DNA of 64,000 bases from Closterium sp. NIES-65. Lineage: Eukaryota; Streptophyta; Zygnematophyceae; Desmidiales; Closteriaceae. The notes under the pieces are model-generated. The model was not told where the DNA came from and searched no databases. It saw nothing but the letters and a program-made list of their open reading frames with translations. Below are positions 62,331 to 64,000 of the stretch, in pieces (position 1 is the stretch's first letter; each line of letters begins with the position of its first letter). Made by a program: the position numbers and the translations under genes. Where the stretch lies: NCBI GenBank assembly GCA_948144175.1, contig CANXME010000520.1:1417539-1481538 (forward strand). Direction: 5' to 3'.

Positions 62331-63084
62331 GCTGACCCCTTGTCAACGCGTCGTACCTCTCGGCTGCCCGTACGATGTCGCGGTAGCTACTATAGTTTTC
62401 TGCGATAACCTGCCGGCGAATCTCCATTTTTAACCCTTTGGTGTACGCATGGATTTTCTCGCCCTCGGTCAGGTCGGTGATTCGGTTGATCAGCTCCATC
62501 TTCTGCGTGTACAGTGCCACACTCGAGAGTTGCTTGTGTTGGTGAATCTGCTGTCGCGCCATGTACACTGAATTGATTGGCTCGAAGCGTTCCATGCGAT
62601 CCTCCCGAAACTGCATCAACGTTTTCTCCGCGCGGGCCACTTCAGTGTAATAAATCCACTCGAGTGCTGGTCCTCTCAACAGTGTCGCTGCGAGCCGAAT
62701 TCCTGTTGCATCGTGTGTTGGGGTCCAACAGCCAATGGCCTCGAAATAAATTTCGAGGGTCGCCACGAATCGTCGAACGTCAGATCCTTTCGCGTTGGGA
62801 TAGAACGCTTCGGGGAGCCTCGGGCGAGCTGCTTCGAGGTAAGGCGAAGGTGGTGCTATCGGTCCGTGAAATGTCGGTGTCGCTGCCGCTGCTGCTTCTG
62901 TCGCTGCTACGTTCGCTGTTGCGGTGGCGGCTGCGGATTGGTTTGTCAGAAGGGCCTCGATTCGCCTGATCGCCGCCTGAGTCTGCTCCACGTCGGTGCG
63001 AAGGCTGGCGATGTCGCTCGTCGTCGCGTAGTTGTTGCCTTGGCCCTCCATGCCAGACATTGCGCGTTCGAAATCCGAAATCAA
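62331..63084 (-). pseudogene. Gypsy-2 gag remnant
   Basis: Encodes MISDFERAMSGMEGQGNNYA, SLRTDVEQTQAAIRRIEALL, then the capsid-like region (DVRRFVATLEIYFEAIG, LLRGPALEWIYYTEVARAE, YTQKMELINRITDLTEGEK, SYRDIVRAAERYDALT). It is collinear with the Gypsy-1 Gag at 22640-21900. It stops where Copia-6 begins. Confidence 0.9.
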
Positions 63085-63219
63085 GGGGGAGTGAAAAACA
63101 TGGAACTGGTTTACGTATCTGAAATTGGTGTTTAACAGTCGTCGCCCCCGCGGTTTTTTGAAGACTCGGTTTTAGTAGTCGAAATAACTTCGCGTGTAAA
63201 CGGCTCTGATTTCCAAGTG

Positions 63220-63566
63220 TGAGGATGTAGGATCGAGCTTAGAAAAGGGAGTTGTAATTGAATGATCACCTGGGTACAACACGAGGCCATATATAGGTTC
63301 AACACAAGGCCCAGTAACCAGGTGTTACGCGAAGGTTCTGAGGGTCGCGAAGCGTCCCGAACAGACCCTTCTCGAATTCGGTAGGAAGCCAATTCAATGG
63401 TCAACCGAAAGCCCAGAATTCGGTGCACGCAACCTAGCTCGGTGCTATAACCATAATAATACATAGGAAAGCACCTAGCCTAGGAAATCAAACGATTCAT
63501 GCATGCATAAAATAAACCTATGCTAGAAATAGCAAAATAAAGACTAGGCAGACAAGCATAGCTGGC
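63220..63566 (-). repeat. Probable 5' LTR of Gypsy-2
   Basis: Boundaries are inferred. On the minus strand a TG near 63566 and a CA near 63220 bracket about 350 bp. A TATA-like CTATATATGG (about 63289) lies within it, and a PBS-like TGGAAATCAGAGCC follows. The partner LTR is not in the window, so the ends are uncertain. Confidence 0.45.
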
Positions 63567-63574
63567 ATAAGCCG

Positions 63575-63835
63575 TCGTACTCTCACACCGTGCAAGCCCT
63601 GATTCCTCAAAACGTCACCCTGACACGATTAGAAGAAGCCAGGCAGGCAGCGCCGCCACCGTTTATCAAGCTGGACCACTACAATGCTCTAATGGAGCTG
63701 CTGGGAGGACGGAGGTCGGAACCGTATGAGGTGCAAGGCACTGGTGTGGAAATTAAGGTGTATTCAAAGGTGACAAAGGCGTATCCGTGTGTTTTCACCA
63801 GTTGGGGGATAAGACGACGAGTGGGGTGGTGTATG
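63575..63835 (+). pseudogene. C-terminal fragment of a second PLOD-type glycosyltransferase gene
   Basis: From about 63581 the plus strand encodes ALIPQNVTLTRLEEARQAAP, FIKLDHYNALMELLGGR and VEIKVYSKVTKAYPCV, closely matching the last 120 residues of the glycosyltransferase at 42716-44209 (LIPEDVTPEKLEAARQAAP, FIKLDRYNALMEMLGGR). After CV the match continues in another frame as FHQLGDK, which fits loss of one T in the T run at 63792-63795. The upstream side is cut by Gypsy-2 and the last 20-odd residues by the Copia-8 LTR at 63836. It is a host gene relic, in opposite orientation to the intact gene about 19 kb away. Confidence 0.88.
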
Positions 63836-63957
63836 TGTGAAAAAATGAGGAATGAATGAACTAGCAATCAGGTGGTACAAGTAGGAAAACCTAAAAGTGT
63901 TGTACCCCATATTGTCTACCCCAACAAGCTACAAAGACTATAGCATATGAGTTAACA
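63836..63957 (-). repeat. 3' LTR of Copia-8
   Basis: Minus strand TGTTAACTCATATGC to ATTTTTTCACA; clearly related to the Copia-1 LTRs. Confidence 0.9.
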
Positions 63958-64000
63958 CACCCCCATAGGCAAAGTGGGGGAGAGCAAGAGGTCACAAGAC
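63836..64000 (-). mobile_element. Copia-8: 3' end of a copia element running off the right edge
   Basis: A 122-bp 3' LTR (63836-63957) of the Copia-1 family is followed by the minus-strand purine tract (CACCCCCATAGGC) and the start of the shared 3' untranslated region. It is inserted in the glycosyltransferase relic. The rest lies outside the window. Confidence 0.9.

Larger units (their letters stand above)
62331..63570 (-). mobile_element. Gypsy-2: 5' LTR and first part of gag of a Ty3/gypsy element
   Basis: Gag (63084-62331) is of the same family as Gypsy-1. Upstream is an untranslated stretch, and a probable 5' LTR at about 63220-63566. It ends against Copia-6 on one side and against a glycosyltransferase pseudogene on the other. 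Incomplete. Confidence 0.75.

Overview
This is a nuclear window from a eukaryote, most likely a green-lineage organism. A streptophyte (charophyte) alga is my best guess. It is not bacterial or organellar. The reasons are dense nested Ty1/copia LTR elements primed from a site of the plant type (TGGTATCAGAGC and variants), Ty3/gypsy elements, small DNA transposons, and one host gene for a membrane-anchored PLOD-type glycosyltransferase. The species cannot be fixed from the sequence alone.

Layout. 1-27306 is a pile of LTR elements. A minus-strand gypsy element (Gypsy-1) survives as three segments (6290-7931, 13645-13935, 21014-22645). They are separated or flanked by copia elements: Copia-0 (1-6289, minus, runs off the left edge), Copia-1 (7932-13639, plus, both LTRs, target duplication CGTGC), Copia-2 (13936-21013, plus) and Copia-3 (22645-27306, minus). 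27307-41919 is the 3' half of Copia-4 (plus). It is filled by a TA-flanked DNA element (29342-29901), a hAT-like element (29980-34170) that itself holds two coding-free LTR elements (N1 30418-32376; N2 32440-33979), and Copia-5 (34325-41847, minus). Copia-5 looks whole: its LTRs read as identical and it has one 1995-codon frame. 41920-48441 is host DNA with a second TA-flanked element (42092-42651), the glycosyltransferase gene (42716-44209, minus) and two large fold-back structures. 48442-62330 is Copia-6 (minus) with a solo LTR and Copia-7 (49557-56656, plus) inside it. 62331-63570 is the 5' end of a second gypsy copy. 63575-63835 is a broken piece of a second glycosyltransferase gene, cut off by Copia-8 (63836 to the right edge).

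The copia elements share an unusual plan: very short LTRs (121-137 bp), GC-rich tandem-repeat leaders of about 0.5-1.2 kb, a Gly-rich stretch and an expanded C-x13-C-x3/4-H-x4-C knuckle, a recurring LREW peptide, and a low-complexity Gly/Ala/Glu/Pro linker between integrase and reverse transcriptase. Two non-coding blocks recur in elements with different LTRs: a hairpin just after the primer-binding site followed by GGGCCCACC, and a block of about 70 bp in the 3' untranslated region. The 3' block is kept even in the coding-free N1 and N2. The stem sequence of the leader hairpin changes between elements while pairing is kept. I consider this shared set of RNA signals the most interesting thing in the window.
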